Below the pieces are notes generated by a model that did no database searches, had not been told where the DNA came from, and saw only the letters and a list, made by a program, of their open reading frames with translations. A program made the position numbers and the translations under genes. From Pseudomonas vanderleydeniana (GTDB lineage Bacteria; Pseudomonadota; Gammaproteobacteria; Pseudomonadales; Pseudomonadaceae), in assembly GCF_014268755.2 (NCBI RefSeq), contig NZ_CP077093.1:2778001-2842000 (forward strand): DNA of 64,000 nt. The letters are read 5' to 3'. Positions 17,053-25,156 of this stretch are shown piece by piece; the stretch's first letter is position 1; every line of letters starts with the position of its first letter.

Positions 17053-18396
17053 TCAGCCGCACGCCCAATCCAACTCCATCTTCTGCAAGTCCAACTGCCC
17101 ATTGCCGCCACCGAAGTTGAAGCCGCCAAAGTCCTCTTCGAACTCCAGGTAATAGGGGCCGAACTCGGGGTAAGCCTGTTCGGGAAACATCGTACCGCCC
17201 AGGTGGTTGCGCCCGTGCAGGCGTTTCAGGTCGAGCGCATCACCTTGTTCGCTGAAGGCTGTTACGTAACCGCTGTCTCTACATTCATGATCCCATTCAC
17301 GTGGCGGCTTGCCGACATTCGGGTCGCCTTCGCGTACCTGCGCCCGGATGGGAAACGCCGTTTCAATGCCCGCCGTACGGCCCTCACCCGGCAGCCAGGC
17401 AAGGGCGGGCGCATCAAAATTGCGGACTTTCATGTCGTAAAAATAATCGGCATAGCTTTGCACCAGCCAACCAGGCGCTTGCTTCAGCAAGGGATTGCCC
17501 GTCAGTTCGGGCACGGGGCAGAGTGCGCCATCGAACTCCGCCTGGGTCAGCCAGATCGCTACGTACGCCGTGCCCAGGATGTCGCTCATCTCGAAGTTCA
17601 TGGGGTGGCGTGCTCGGCGATGTTCCCAGAAGGGCATCAGCGCGGGGTCGCTGGGGGGCTGCGGTGACAGCTCAGCGGCGAAGAAGGCCTCTATCGCCTC
17701 GCTGGACGGCAGTTCTTCGAGCTGGTCGTCGACGAACAGGCTGAGCGCCACGTAGTCGGCGCCCTGCGTGCGGTATTGCGCAGGCAGATGCAAGGTGAAC
17801 GCGTGACGCAGCGGATAGCCGAGGCTTTTGCTCAGGGGCCACTGGTGTGGGGTGATGCCGGGGGGCAGGCCGAGGCTCCAGCCGCCGTTCCAGTGCGTGT
17901 CGCGATGGGTCGCAGGTTGCAGGCATTGGGGCTCACGCAACAGGTCATAGGCGAGGGTCAGTCGCGGGTCGGCCAGCAGCTTTTCGGGCTCGGGGTAGAC
18001 CGCCTCGGGATTGCTGATCTCCAGGGCGCCGACCCGGTTGTCACGCACGCGCATGAGCAGGGCAAAGCCTGCCTCTGTCCGGTCGGCATACTGCGTCCAG
18101 CCGGCGGGCATCTCGGGGTCATCAGGCAGGCGTTGCAAGCCGGAGCGGGCGGACAGGGCATCCGCCAGGGGCATGCCGATGGATAGGCCCTCGATCATCT
18201 CCTTGGCCTGGAACGTCTTGTAGAAGCCCACCTTGCCGACTTTGCCGGCCATATCCACCTGCACGCTGAACCCTCTTGAGAAGGTATCGGGTACGCGGCC
18301 GTCGCCGTCGGGCGGCGACCACTGGCTGCCCATCAGGCGGGCGAGTTCCTCGACGGGCATCATCGGCCGCAGTGTCGCTATCCGTGCTGCTTTCAT
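17053..18396 (-). CDS. Uncharacterised protein (447 aa), YwqG/DUF1963-like end
   Basis: Soluble, acidic protein with no signal peptide. Around residue 175-260 it reads like an intake of diverse hydrolase-free domains; the C-terminal third (DLKRLHGRNHLGGTMFPEQA, YYLEFEEDFGGFNFGGGNGQ, LDLQKMELDWACG) resembles the Trp/Gly/Gln-rich ends of YwqG-like (DUF1963) proteins that often act as immunity or SUKH-like partners. That assignment is tentative. Convergent with the AT-rich 128-aa gene and upstream of nothing on its strand except DUF6124. Confidence 0.6.
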   Translation of the reverse strand: MKAARIATLRPMMPVEELARLMGSQWSPPDGDGRVPDTFSRGFSVQVDMAGKVGKVGFYKTFQAKEMIEGLSIGMPLADALSARSGLQRLPDDPEMPAGWTQYADRTEAGFALLMRVRDNRVGALEISNPEAVYPEPEKLLADPRLTLAYDLLREPQCLQPATHRDTHWNGGWSLGLPPGITPHQWPLSKSLGYPLRHAFTLHLPAQYRTQGADYVALSLFVDDQLEELPSSEAIEAFFAAELSPQPPSDPALMPFWEHRRARHPMNFEMSDILGTAYVAIWLTQAEFDGALCPVPELTGNPLLKQAPGWLVQSYADYFYDMKVRNFDAPALAWLPGEGRTAGIETAFPIRAQVREGDPNVGKPPREWDHECRDSGYVTAFSEQGDALDLKRLHGRNHLGGTMFPEQAYPEFGPYYLEFEEDFGGFNFGGGNGQLDLQKMELDWACG

Positions 18397-18496
18397 GCTT
18401 CAAGATCCTGGTGCTATGAGAGGTGAGGGCGTGGAAACGTGCGGGCGGAGAGCGCCGGGCGGGAACGGCAACTTCCCGCCCAGCCACTGAGCCTCC

Positions 18497-18850
18497 TCAA
18501 CAGACCGCGTTGGCGCTCTGTTTATCCAGTACCGAGTCCATTTTCAACTGCGCGAGTTCGATCAGGTGCACTACGCCCATCGCGAGCTTGCGGTTTGCGC
18601 CGGTCTGGTTGTCGGCGTGCTCGTAGGCGGTGGCGGCGGCGGATTGGAGAATTGAGTGGATGTCGACGAGGGTGTCTTCCTGGTTCTCTGGTGTCGATGA
18701 ATGATGGGAGCTTGCCGTGGAGGGCAGTGGAGCGGAGGTTGGCCCGGGATCCGGATCAAGATTGTAGTGAGACAGTGCCCGGTCGGCGATGCTGCAGTCG
18801 ATGCTTGCTGAGCGGGATTGCGCCGGCGGGTTGGGAGTTGGTTTGAACAT
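18497..18850 (-). CDS. DUF6124 family protein
   Basis: 117 aa. The opening MFKPTPNPP is the hallmark of the Pseudomonas-restricted DUF6124 family, and the C-terminal helix (GVVHLIELAQLKMDSVLDK) fits as well. The middle is low-complexity Ser/Pro/Thr-rich (SAPLPSTASSHHSSTPENQE). GGAG lies upstream of the ATG at 18850. Function unknown; the family is usually in single-gene loci and its presence supports assignment of the window to Pseudomonas. Confidence 0.85.
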   Translation of the reverse strand: MFKPTPNPPAQSRSASIDCSIADRALSHYNLDPDPGPTSAPLPSTASSHHSSTPENQEDTLVDIHSILQSAAATAYEHADNQTGANRKLAMGVVHLIELAQLKMDSVLDKQSANAVC

Positions 18851-19280
18851 GATTCGATAACTCCAAGTGCTTGATTGGGAGCTATCACCATCGCTGCTAA
18901 ACGAGAGGTGGCAGCCGTACGCAGGTTAGCAGACCGGTGCACTTGGAAACCGGCGCGCCCGAAGACGCCCTGCGCACGACCACCATAAAGACGAGGATCG
19001 AGAACCTCTCAAGGTGGTGTTTTGCGCAATGCAAGTGCACGACAGGCTGCTAAACCCGATCACTGATGAGCAGTGACGGGCCGAAGACTAGCGGGGGGAT
19101 GGCGCGCAAAACAAGCAGTTGGGATTGTCTCGGAAATTTCACTCAAGGAAAAGAGAGCTGTCTTGCCGCGGCCTAAATGAGCCTCGTTTTTGGCTCTTGC
19201 CGCCAGGGGCGTTGTTGTTTGGGAAAAGTCCTACGAGCGCTTGGAGCTTGGAGATTTCAGCTAATGGAGAAGTAGCTGTC
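18851..19280. other. Gene-poor stretch before the ATPase element
   Basis: Roughly 430 bases without a supportable gene. It includes the upstream copy of the 32-nt imperfect direct repeat (19137-19168). Plus-strand open frames here (for example from 19119) have no ribosome-binding site and run antisense to the possible minus-strand gene that follows. Confidence 0.45.
19137..19168. repeat. Upstream copy of imperfect direct repeat flanking the ATPase gene
   Basis: TTTCACTCAAGGAAAAGAGA, continuing to TCTTGCCG, matches 21538-21569 at 26 of 32 positions by eye. The two copies bracket about 2.4 kb containing the AT-rich ATPase gene and the MITE-like palindrome. Confidence 0.5.
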
Positions 19281-19616
19281 CTATTGGGAGCTGCAAAGCT
19301 GGCTCAAGCGGCTGGCAATAGGTGCAACAAAAAGCGCCATAAGGCGCCGACGACGGCTGGTGTAAGCAAACTGGCTGCGCTTGCGGACGGCCTGTTGAAT
19401 GAGCTGCGTGGCGTGTTCGAGGCTCGCGACTCCGAAAGGTTTGCCCACTAAAGACCAAGTGCCAGCCGTCTGCGGTGAGTCGTCTGGTAAGGGCTTCTCA
19501 GGTACCGGATGAGGTATCGACGATAGTTGATCACTAGAACTAGCGACCAAGAAGACATCGGCAAGAGTTGGGCATTTGAAGCTGGAGCTAATGTGTGTCT
19601 CATTTGCTGATTGCAT
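19281..19616 (-). CDS. Hypothetical protein, doubtful (111 aa)
   Basis: ATG 19616 preceded by AAGGGG. The product (MQSANETHISSSFKCPTLAD...) ends in a strongly basic region (QQAVRKRSQFAYTSRRRRLM). It could be a diverged member of the small DUF3077/DUF6124-like group often found beside DUF6124, but I cannot show that. Its composition is plausible for a gene but it could be chance in a gene-poor region. Confidence 0.35.
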   Translation of the reverse strand: MQSANETHISSSFKCPTLADVFLVASSSDQLSSIPHPVPEKPLPDDSPQTAGTWSLVGKPFGVASLEHATQLIQQAVRKRSQFAYTSRRRRLMALFVAPIASRLSQLCSSQ

Positions 19617-19761
19617 ACCCCTTGGTTAGGTGAAAAGTGAATACGGGACCAAGGGCGCCGCGTCGAGTCCAGAGGGGCATGTCAACACTGCAGTGCCGTC
19701 GCGCCTGCCTGCTCTGAGGGGGGGCAGGTTGCAGATGTGGCAAAATGATGGCAATTTGATC

Positions 19762-19775
19762 TCTCCTTAAGGAGA
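19762..19775 (+). promoter_or_regulatory. Palindrome overlapping the ATPase ribosome-binding site
   Basis: TCTCCTTAAGGAGA is a perfect 14-bp palindrome containing the Shine-Dalgarno sequence AAGGAGA, six bases before the ATG at 19781. It could be an operator, or an RNA hairpin (5-bp stem, TTAA loop) that masks the ribosome-binding site. Confidence 0.5.
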
Positions 19776-19780
19776 TTCGT

Positions 19781-21268
19781 ATGGCTAGGACGATGGAACT
19801 TCGAAATTTTGACTTTGGTAATGAAGCAGGGGATGACGCGAGTAACGAGGAGTTGGAGTCGTATTTTGTCGAACAGGAGGATTTTCCTAATTATCTGAAA
19901 AAGAATAACCGTGTGTTGATTACTACAGCGCGTAAAGGGGTTGGGAAATCTGCTTTACTCAAGCGGTTGGCGGCAGTGCTGAGGGACTCACCCGGCGAGC
20001 CTATGGTTATCAACTGTCGCGGTTCCGACTTGGCAAGGGATGCTTTCAAACTTACAGCGCCGTTAATAACACCAAATGACTACATTAGAGATTGGATGAT
20101 AAGGATATGCGCTCTTGTTAATAGGGAGATTGCGAAGAATATCAAGCTCGCTTTGACGGATGACCAAATAACTTTAGTCGAATCAGCTGAAATTGATGGA
20201 TTTAAAGAGCGAAATCTTATTAGTTGTCTTACGTCGCGTTTTGAAAAGTTTCTCGATAAATTTGGGGCCAAATCTCAAGAAATAAGAAATCATGTTGAGA
20301 TTTTGAAAAGAAATCCTACGCCGATAATTTATATACTTATTGATGATTTGGATGCGACTTTTCAGAATACGGAATTGGAATGTCTGTCGCTAAGTACGTT
20401 CTTCTCGGCTTGTCGCTATTTGGCTCAGGATGTGACAGGGGTAAATTTTAGAATAACCATGCGCAGTGATGTTTGGCCAACCATTCGCAGATACGATGAA
20501 TCGTTGGATAAATTGGAACAATATGTAGCGGAGATCAATTGGAGTGCCGAGGAGTTTAGAGCTCTCCTGGCTAAGCGTATTGAGTCTCAATACAAGGAGA
20601 GCGGGATCATGCCTCCCGCACAAGATGAGCTTGAAAGCTGCGAAAGTCACGAGGAACGTCTCCTAAATCTACTGTTTGTTGCAAAGGTTGAGTGGGGGCA
20701 AAAGAACGTCCACTCCTATAAAGTTATCCATACATTGTCGTATGAACGTCCGAGATGGGCTGTTCAACTGTGTAAGCTTGCTCAGAAAAGCGCTGTTCGG
20801 AGGCGCAATAAAGTAATATCAAAAGAAGATATTGATGATATCTGGGGGGATTACGGGGTAAGGCGAATAGCTGATTTGGTGGCTGAGCACAAACATCAGT
20901 GCAAGCAAATTGAAGAGCTTATAACGGCATTCAGAGGCACGGACAGGCGACTTAGCCGAGATGAATTGCTGACTTTTGTCCGCAATCGGATCCTGAATCA
21001 TGTAACGCCATACATAGATTCAAAAAAAGCTACTACGCAATTGGAGGTGGCAAATTTCTTGTATAGAATTGGATTTTTGGTAGGGAGGTCGGATGAGGTG
21101 TCTGGAGACTATGAGCATTATAATTTTAGGGAGATGCCTGATCTCTTGTCATCTCGTACGGATAACGACTTTAATATGAAGTGGGAAATTCATCCGTGTT
21201 ACAGGCAGGCTCTTGATATAAAGAAACTCAATAAGTCGCAGCGAGCCAAGCGGGGTATTCGTAGTTAG
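19781..21268 (+). CDS. P-loop ATPase, Sll1717-like (KAP/STAND-type), possible defence gene
   Basis: 495 aa, with AAGGAGA placed correctly before the ATG. Walker A is ARKGVGKS (residues 50-57) and Walker B is IIYILIDDLDA (182-192), a DDxD form seen in KAP/STAND-related AAA+ ATPases; ITMRSD (225-230) fits sensor 1. The C-terminal ~150 residues (WAVQLCKLAQKSAVRRRNKV, HYNFREMPDLLSSRTDNDF) form a winged-helix-like part without a catalytic domain. It resembles the family annotated as 'P-loop ATPase, Sll1717 family'. The gene is strikingly AT-rich against its neighbours and stands alone between repeats, so horizontal acquisition is likely. No effector partner is adjacent; a single-gene phage-defence role is a hypothesis only. 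Confidence 0.85.
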   Translation: MARTMELRNFDFGNEAGDDASNEELESYFVEQEDFPNYLKKNNRVLITTARKGVGKSALLKRLAAVLRDSPGEPMVINCRGSDLARDAFKLTAPLITPNDYIRDWMIRICALVNREIAKNIKLALTDDQITLVESAEIDGFKERNLISCLTSRFEKFLDKFGAKSQEIRNHVEILKRNPTPIIYILIDDLDATFQNTELECLSLSTFFSACRYLAQDVTGVNFRITMRSDVWPTIRRYDESLDKLEQYVAEINWSAEEFRALLAKRIESQYKESGIMPPAQDELESCESHEERLLNLLFVAKVEWGQKNVHSYKVIHTLSYERPRWAVQLCKLAQKSAVRRRNKVISKEDIDDIWGDYGVRRIADLVAEHKHQCKQIEELITAFRGTDRRLSRDELLTFVRNRILNHVTPYIDSKKATTQLEVANFLYRIGFLVGRSDEVSGDYEHYNFREMPDLLSSRTDNDFNMKWEIHPCYRQALDIKKLNKSQRAKRGIRS

Positions 21269-21396
21269 CTATTCCAATGCCAACTGGTGAAGCGAGCCTT
21301 GGAGGTTTCGCATTATATGCCGTAACTTCGGCCTGCTCATAAGCCGCTGCCAGCTCTCCATTCGTCTACATGGACCTGTCGGGCGGTTCTAGGGTA

Positions 21397-21526
21397 TGTA
21401 CGAAATGTTTTCGAGCGAAGGCCAGGCAAGATGAAAACCGGCGAGTAAGCGCAGTTGACTGGGGTCAATGAGCATTCCGAGCCGGTTTTCAACGCAGTCT
21501 GGGTAAGTGTAGATACATTTCGTACA
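21397..21526. mobile_element. MITE-like 130-bp inverted-repeat element
   Basis: The ends are a perfect 12-bp inverted repeat, TGTACGAAATGT (21397-21408) and ACATTTCGTACA (21515-21526). An inner inverted pair, GAAAACCGGC (21433-21442) and GCCGGTTTTC (21481-21490), makes a long two-armed palindrome. It has no coding capacity. This is the form of a miniature inverted-repeat element moved in trans; similar sequences are, from memory, scattered in Pseudomonas genomes. Confidence 0.65.
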
Positions 21527-21537
21527 GAGTTAGAAAG

Positions 21538-21569
21538 TTTCAGTCAAGGGAAAGGGAGGCGTCTTGCTG
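21538..21569. repeat. Downstream copy of imperfect direct repeat flanking the ATPase gene
   Basis: TTTCAGTCAAGGGAAAGGGA, continuing to TCTTGCTG, pairs with 19137-19168 (26 of 32 identical). It begins 12 bases after the MITE-like element. The region from here to 21738 has no gene I can support. Confidence 0.5.
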
Positions 21570-21738
21570 GCCACTGAAAACCCGGCTGATGCAACCGGCC
21601 ATCCGTGCGGGTTGGTTGGAGTCGCCCGCCCAGACATCTCCTATGAGAGGCAAGCCTCTCGTCCGATATTCACCAACTGGCCCCACGATTCACCCTGTTC
21701 CCCTCAACAACGCCAATTCACAGGGAACGGAATCGCTC

Positions 21739-22515
21739 ATGAAAGCAATCAACTACAAGGCCTATCGGAACACGCGGGGTTTCGAGGAGCGCGTGCGCTT
21801 CCTGGTGCTGCACTACACCGCCGGCAACTTCGCCTCTTCAATCGCCTCGCTGACCGGCCCCAGCGTCAGCAGCCATTACCTGGTGCCCGATGTCACCGAC
21901 CCGAGCTATGTCCAGGCCGGCTTCAGCCAGCAGGAAATCTTCAGCCTGGTCGACGAAACCAAGGGCGCCTGGCATGCGGGCACCAGTGCCTGGGGCGGCA
22001 GAGCGCGCCTGAATGACACCTCGATCGGCATCGAGATCGTCAACCTGGCTTCCGAGAGCGGCGGCGTGTTCACTTTCCCGCCTTATGAGCCCCGGCAGAT
22101 CGAGGCCGTGAAACAGTTGTCGCTGAATATCCTCGCCCGTTATCCCAATATCGGCCCGACCCAGGTGGTCGGTCATTCGGATATCGCCTGGAGCCGCAAG
22201 AGCGATCCGGGCGCGGCGTTTCCCTGGTGTGAGCTGTCTCTGGCGGGCGTCGGGGCCTGGTTCGATGGGGCGACGCGCGATGGCTACCAACGGCAATACA
22301 CCCGTGATGGGCTGCCATCCCAAGCCACGGCCCTGGCGCTGTTCAAGAGGTACGGTTACGAGGTGACGGGCGCGGACACGCCGGCAGGTTTCAAGCAGTT
22401 GGTCCGGGCCTTCCAGTTGCATTTCCGGCCGACGAATTATGATGGGGTGTTTGACGTCGAGACTGCAGCCATCCTCGCCGCGCTGGTGGCGAAGTATTTC
22501 CCGGCAGTCGGGTAA
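21739..22515 (+). CDS. N-acetylmuramoyl-L-alanine amidase (AmiD/AmpD-like) with C-terminal PG-binding domain
   Basis: 258 aa from ATG 21739 (MKAINYKAYRNTRGFEERVR). Amidase_2 domain about residues 15-180: zinc ligands in VLHYTAGN, the catalytic region ETKGAWHAGTSAWGG, IGIEIVNLAS and VVGHSDIAWSRKSDPGAAFP. Residues about 195-255 form a peptidoglycan-binding_1-like domain (ALALFKRYGYEV, FQLHFRPTNYDGVFD). It cleaves the amide between muramic acid and L-Ala in wall turnover or recycling. No signal peptide is visible from this start, unlike outer-membrane AmiD; the longer upstream frame does not supply one. Could be cytosolic. Confidence 0.88.
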   Translation: MKAINYKAYRNTRGFEERVRFLVLHYTAGNFASSIASLTGPSVSSHYLVPDVTDPSYVQAGFSQQEIFSLVDETKGAWHAGTSAWGGRARLNDTSIGIEIVNLASESGGVFTFPPYEPRQIEAVKQLSLNILARYPNIGPTQVVGHSDIAWSRKSDPGAAFPWCELSLAGVGAWFDGATRDGYQRQYTRDGLPSQATALALFKRYGYEVTGADTPAGFKQLVRAFQLHFRPTNYDGVFDVETAAILAALVAKYFPAVG

Positions 22516-22576
22516 CGATGCGCTCGCGCTCGGCCGGGGAGGTTGGCCTTGCGCGAGCCACATCAGGTTATGGCTT

Positions 22577-23533
22577 TCAGTCCGTCACGCTACCCTGCGG
22601 AACCTTGCCGGCAAAACTGTCCACCAGGCTCGCCACCACCATCTCACCCATCCGCGTCCGCGTCTGCACGGTCGCGCTGGCGCGGTGCGGTTGCAGCACC
22701 ACCTGCTCGTTGCTGAACAGTGCTTCCGGCACGCGTGGTTCATCGACGAACACATCCAGCGCCGCACCGGCGATGTCGCCAGCGGCAAGCGCCGCCACCA
22801 GGTCGGGCTCGTTGACCAGCTTGCCGCGCGCGACGTTGACCAGGTAGCCGCCCTTGCCGAGCGCCTGGAGCACTTCGGCATTGATGAGGCCCTCGGCCTT
22901 GTCGGCCGCCGCTGCGAGGATCAGCGCATCACTGTCGCGCGCCAGTTGCTTGAGGTCGGCGACGAAGGTGTGGCTGACGTCGCTCATCGGTTTCAGGTCG
23001 GTGTAGCTGATCGGGCAGCCGAAGGCGGCGGCGCGGGTAGCGACCGCGCGGCCGACCCGGCCCATGCCGACGATGCCGATACGCATGCCCGAAACCTGCC
23101 GCGCCAGCGGCAGTGGGGCCAGTGGCGTCGGGCTGTGCGGCCAATGGCCGGAACGCACGTAGCGGTCGCTGGTGCACAGGCCGCGGCACACGGAAATCAG
23201 CAGGCCGATGGCCAGGTCGGCGACGTCTTCGGTCAGCGCGCCGATGGTGGCGGTCACGCGGATGCCGCGGTCCCTGGCGTAGGCCAGGTCGACCGCGTCG
23301 GTGCCGACGCCGTTGACCGCCACCACTTCCAGCTTGGGCAGCTGCGCCATCAGCGCCTGGGTGATGCCGGTGTGGCCACCGGTGATCACGCCGCGGATGT
23401 TGGCGCCGTGTTCCTGGATATAGGCGGCCTTGTCGGCCTGTTCGAAGTAGCGGCGAATGGTGAACAGCTCGGCGAGTCGCGCGTTGATTTCCGGAATCAG
23501 GATCGGGCTGAGCTGCAGGACTTCTGGCTTCAT
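22577..23533 (-). CDS. D-2-hydroxyacid dehydrogenase (glyoxylate/hydroxypyruvate reductase type)
   Basis: 318 aa. Rossmann motif GMRIGIVGMGRVGRAVATRA (about 148-167) and the family catalytic residues: VNVARGKLVNEPDL (Arg), EPDLVAALAAGDIAGAALDV (Glu), and the late His in VLQPHRASATV. It reduces 2-oxoacids such as hydroxypyruvate or glyoxylate with NAD(P)H, or runs in reverse. Last gene of the minus-strand cluster MFS-FAH-SDR-this gene; 33 bases separate it from the SDR gene. Its role in that pathway is probably removal of a 2-oxoacid product. Confidence 0.9.
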   Translation of the reverse strand: MKPEVLQLSPILIPEINARLAELFTIRRYFEQADKAAYIQEHGANIRGVITGGHTGITQALMAQLPKLEVVAVNGVGTDAVDLAYARDRGIRVTATIGALTEDVADLAIGLLISVCRGLCTSDRYVRSGHWPHSPTPLAPLPLARQVSGMRIGIVGMGRVGRAVATRAAAFGCPISYTDLKPMSDVSHTFVADLKQLARDSDALILAAAADKAEGLINAEVLQALGKGGYLVNVARGKLVNEPDLVAALAAGDIAGAALDVFVDEPRVPEALFSNEQVVLQPHRASATVQTRTRMGEMVVASLVDSFAGKVPQGSVTD

Positions 23534-23566
23534 GTGAACCTCGCGTAGCGGAATAAAAAAGCCGGG

Positions 23567-24328
23567 TTAACCACGCCCGGCGAAAGGCATGTTGGTGGCC
23601 ATGACGGTCATGTTCAGCACGTTGGCCGACAGCGGCAGGCTGGCCATGTAGCGCACGGCATCGGCCACGTGCTGGACGTCGACCATCGGCTCGACGGCGA
23701 TGGTGCCGTTGGCCTGGCGCACGCCCTTGGTCATGCGCACCGAGAGGTCGGTGAGGGCGTTGCCGATGTCGATCTGGCTGCTGGCGATGCTGAATTCGCG
23801 GCCGTCCAGGGCCAGGGATTTGGTCAGGCCCAGCACCGCGTGCTTGCTGGCGGTGTAGGCGCTGCTGAAGGGGCGCGGGGTGTGCGCCGAGATCGAGCCG
23901 TTGTTGATGATCCGGCCGCCCTGCGGCTGCTGCCGGCGCATCAGGCCGAAGGCGCCCTGGGCGCAGAGGAAGACACCGTTGAGGTTGGTGTCGATCACGT
24001 TGCGCCACTGTTCGAAGGTCAGCTCGTCCAACGGGACGGCGGGGGCATTGATGCCGGCGTTGTTGAAGACCACGTCGAGCCGGCCGTAGTGGGCGTCGAT
24101 GGTGGTGAACAGGTTTTCCACGCTCTTGGGGTCACGTACGTCGGTGGGGACGGCCAGGGCCTGGTGGCCGTCGAGGGCGGCTTGGTCGACCAGGGCCTGC
24201 AACGGCTCGGGGCGGCGCCCGGCGAGCACCACGGTGAAGCCGTCGGCCAGCAGGCCCAGCGCCACGGCGCGGCCGATGCCGCTGCCGGCGCCGGTGACGA
24301 GGGCGACTTTCAGGGTGGGATTGGACAT
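23567..24328 (-). CDS. Short-chain dehydrogenase/reductase
   Basis: 253 aa, standard SDR length. NAD(P)-binding [15 protein letters not shown] at residues 13-27, NNAGINAP at about 90, catalytic Ser in [20 protein letters not shown] with Tyr-x3-Lys (YTASK). Classical SDR fold, cytosolic. Second-last of the four-gene cluster, 36 bases downstream of the FAH-family hydrolase gene. In sugar-acid pathways an SDR often makes the diketo acid that a FAH hydrolase cleaves, so the two may act in sequence; this is inference. Confidence 0.92.
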   Translation of the reverse strand: MSNPTLKVALVTGAGSGIGRAVALGLLADGFTVVLAGRRPEPLQALVDQAALDGHQALAVPTDVRDPKSVENLFTTIDAHYGRLDVVFNNAGINAPAVPLDELTFEQWRNVIDTNLNGVFLCAQGAFGLMRRQQPQGGRIINNGSISAHTPRPFSSAYTASKHAVLGLTKSLALDGREFSIASSQIDIGNALTDLSVRMTKGVRQANGTIAVEPMVDVQHVADAVRYMASLPLSANVLNMTVMATNMPFAGRG

Positions 24329-24364
24329 GTTGTTATCTCCTGTTCGATTCGCTGGGGTCGGGGT

Positions 24365-25057
24365 TCAGGGGCGCGGGCCGACGCGCATTTCCAGTTGGCC
24401 GATGCCGTCGATGCCGGCGTTGATGAGGTCGCCCGGGTGCAGGGTGTCGACGCCGGCGGGACTGCCGGTCATGATCAGGTCGCCGGCGCGCAGGGGGATC
24501 GCCTGGGAGATGCGGCTGATCACTTCGCTGACCGACCAGATCTGGTTGTCGAGGCTGTCGCGCTGGCGTTCCTGGCCGTTGACGTTCAGCCACAGTTCGC
24601 CGGCGGGATGGCCGGCGCGGCTGACCGGGACGATGGCGGTCATCGGCGCGGCACCGTCGAAGACCTTGGCGCCTTCCCACGGCAGGCCCTGTTCCTTGGC
24701 CTGGCGCTGGACGTCGCGGCGGGTCAGGTCGAGGCCGGCGGCGTAGCCCCAGACGTGGGCGAGGGCCTCGCTCTCGGGGATGTTGGCGCCGCTTTCGCCG
24801 ATCGCCACCACCAGTTCGATTTCGTGGGCGAAGTCCTCGGTCTGGGTCGGGTACTGCACTTCACCCGTGGCGTCGATCACGTTGCTCGCCGGTTTCATGA
24901 AGAACACCGGTGGCTTGCGCGCCTGGCCCTGGCTGTCAGGCCAGGGGTAGTTGCGGCCGACGCAGAACACCCGTCCCACGGGAAAGCGTTGCTGGCTGCC
25001 GGCGACCGGCAGGGTGACGGGCACATCGGGCGTGAAGACGTAGTCGGTCATGGTCAT
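24365..25057 (-). CDS. Fumarylacetoacetate hydrolase (FAH)-family protein
   Basis: 230 aa, single-domain FAH form like acylpyruvases and YcgM. Visible motifs are VFCVGRNYPWPDSQGQARKP, FFMKPAS, the metal-binding HEIELVVAIGES and GYAAGLDLTRRDVQ, then DLIMTGSPAGVDTLHPGDLI. Members cleave a C-C bond in beta-diketo acids such as acylpyruvates or 2,4-diketo-3-deoxy sugar acids, giving pyruvate plus an acid. It lies 100 bases downstream of the MFS gene in the same operon. The substrate is unknown. ATG 25057 or 25051 can both serve as start. Confidence 0.9.
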   Translation of the reverse strand: MTMTDYVFTPDVPVTLPVAGSQQRFPVGRVFCVGRNYPWPDSQGQARKPPVFFMKPASNVIDATGEVQYPTQTEDFAHEIELVVAIGESGANIPESEALAHVWGYAAGLDLTRRDVQRQAKEQGLPWEGAKVFDGAAPMTAIVPVSRAGHPAGELWLNVNGQERQRDSLDNQIWSVSEVISRISQAIPLRAGDLIMTGSPAGVDTLHPGDLINAGIDGIGQLEMRVGPRP

Positions 25058-25156
25058 GTTGTTCTTGGCCTTGTTGGAGGCTTGAGCTTACGGCGGCCTT
25101 CGCTTGCGAAGTTGGACGAAAGCCGCCTCGTGTTGGAAAAAACCGGGTTCCTGGTT

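Noticed and set aside
19119..19451. Possible 110-codon gene on the plus strand
   Set aside because: No ribosome-binding site and it begins in the direct repeat; the minus-strand alternative is somewhat better, though also doubtful.
21739..22515. Phage endolysin
   Set aside because: Amidase plus peptidoglycan-binding domain also fits chromosomal AmiD-type enzymes, and no holin, spanin or other phage gene is near.
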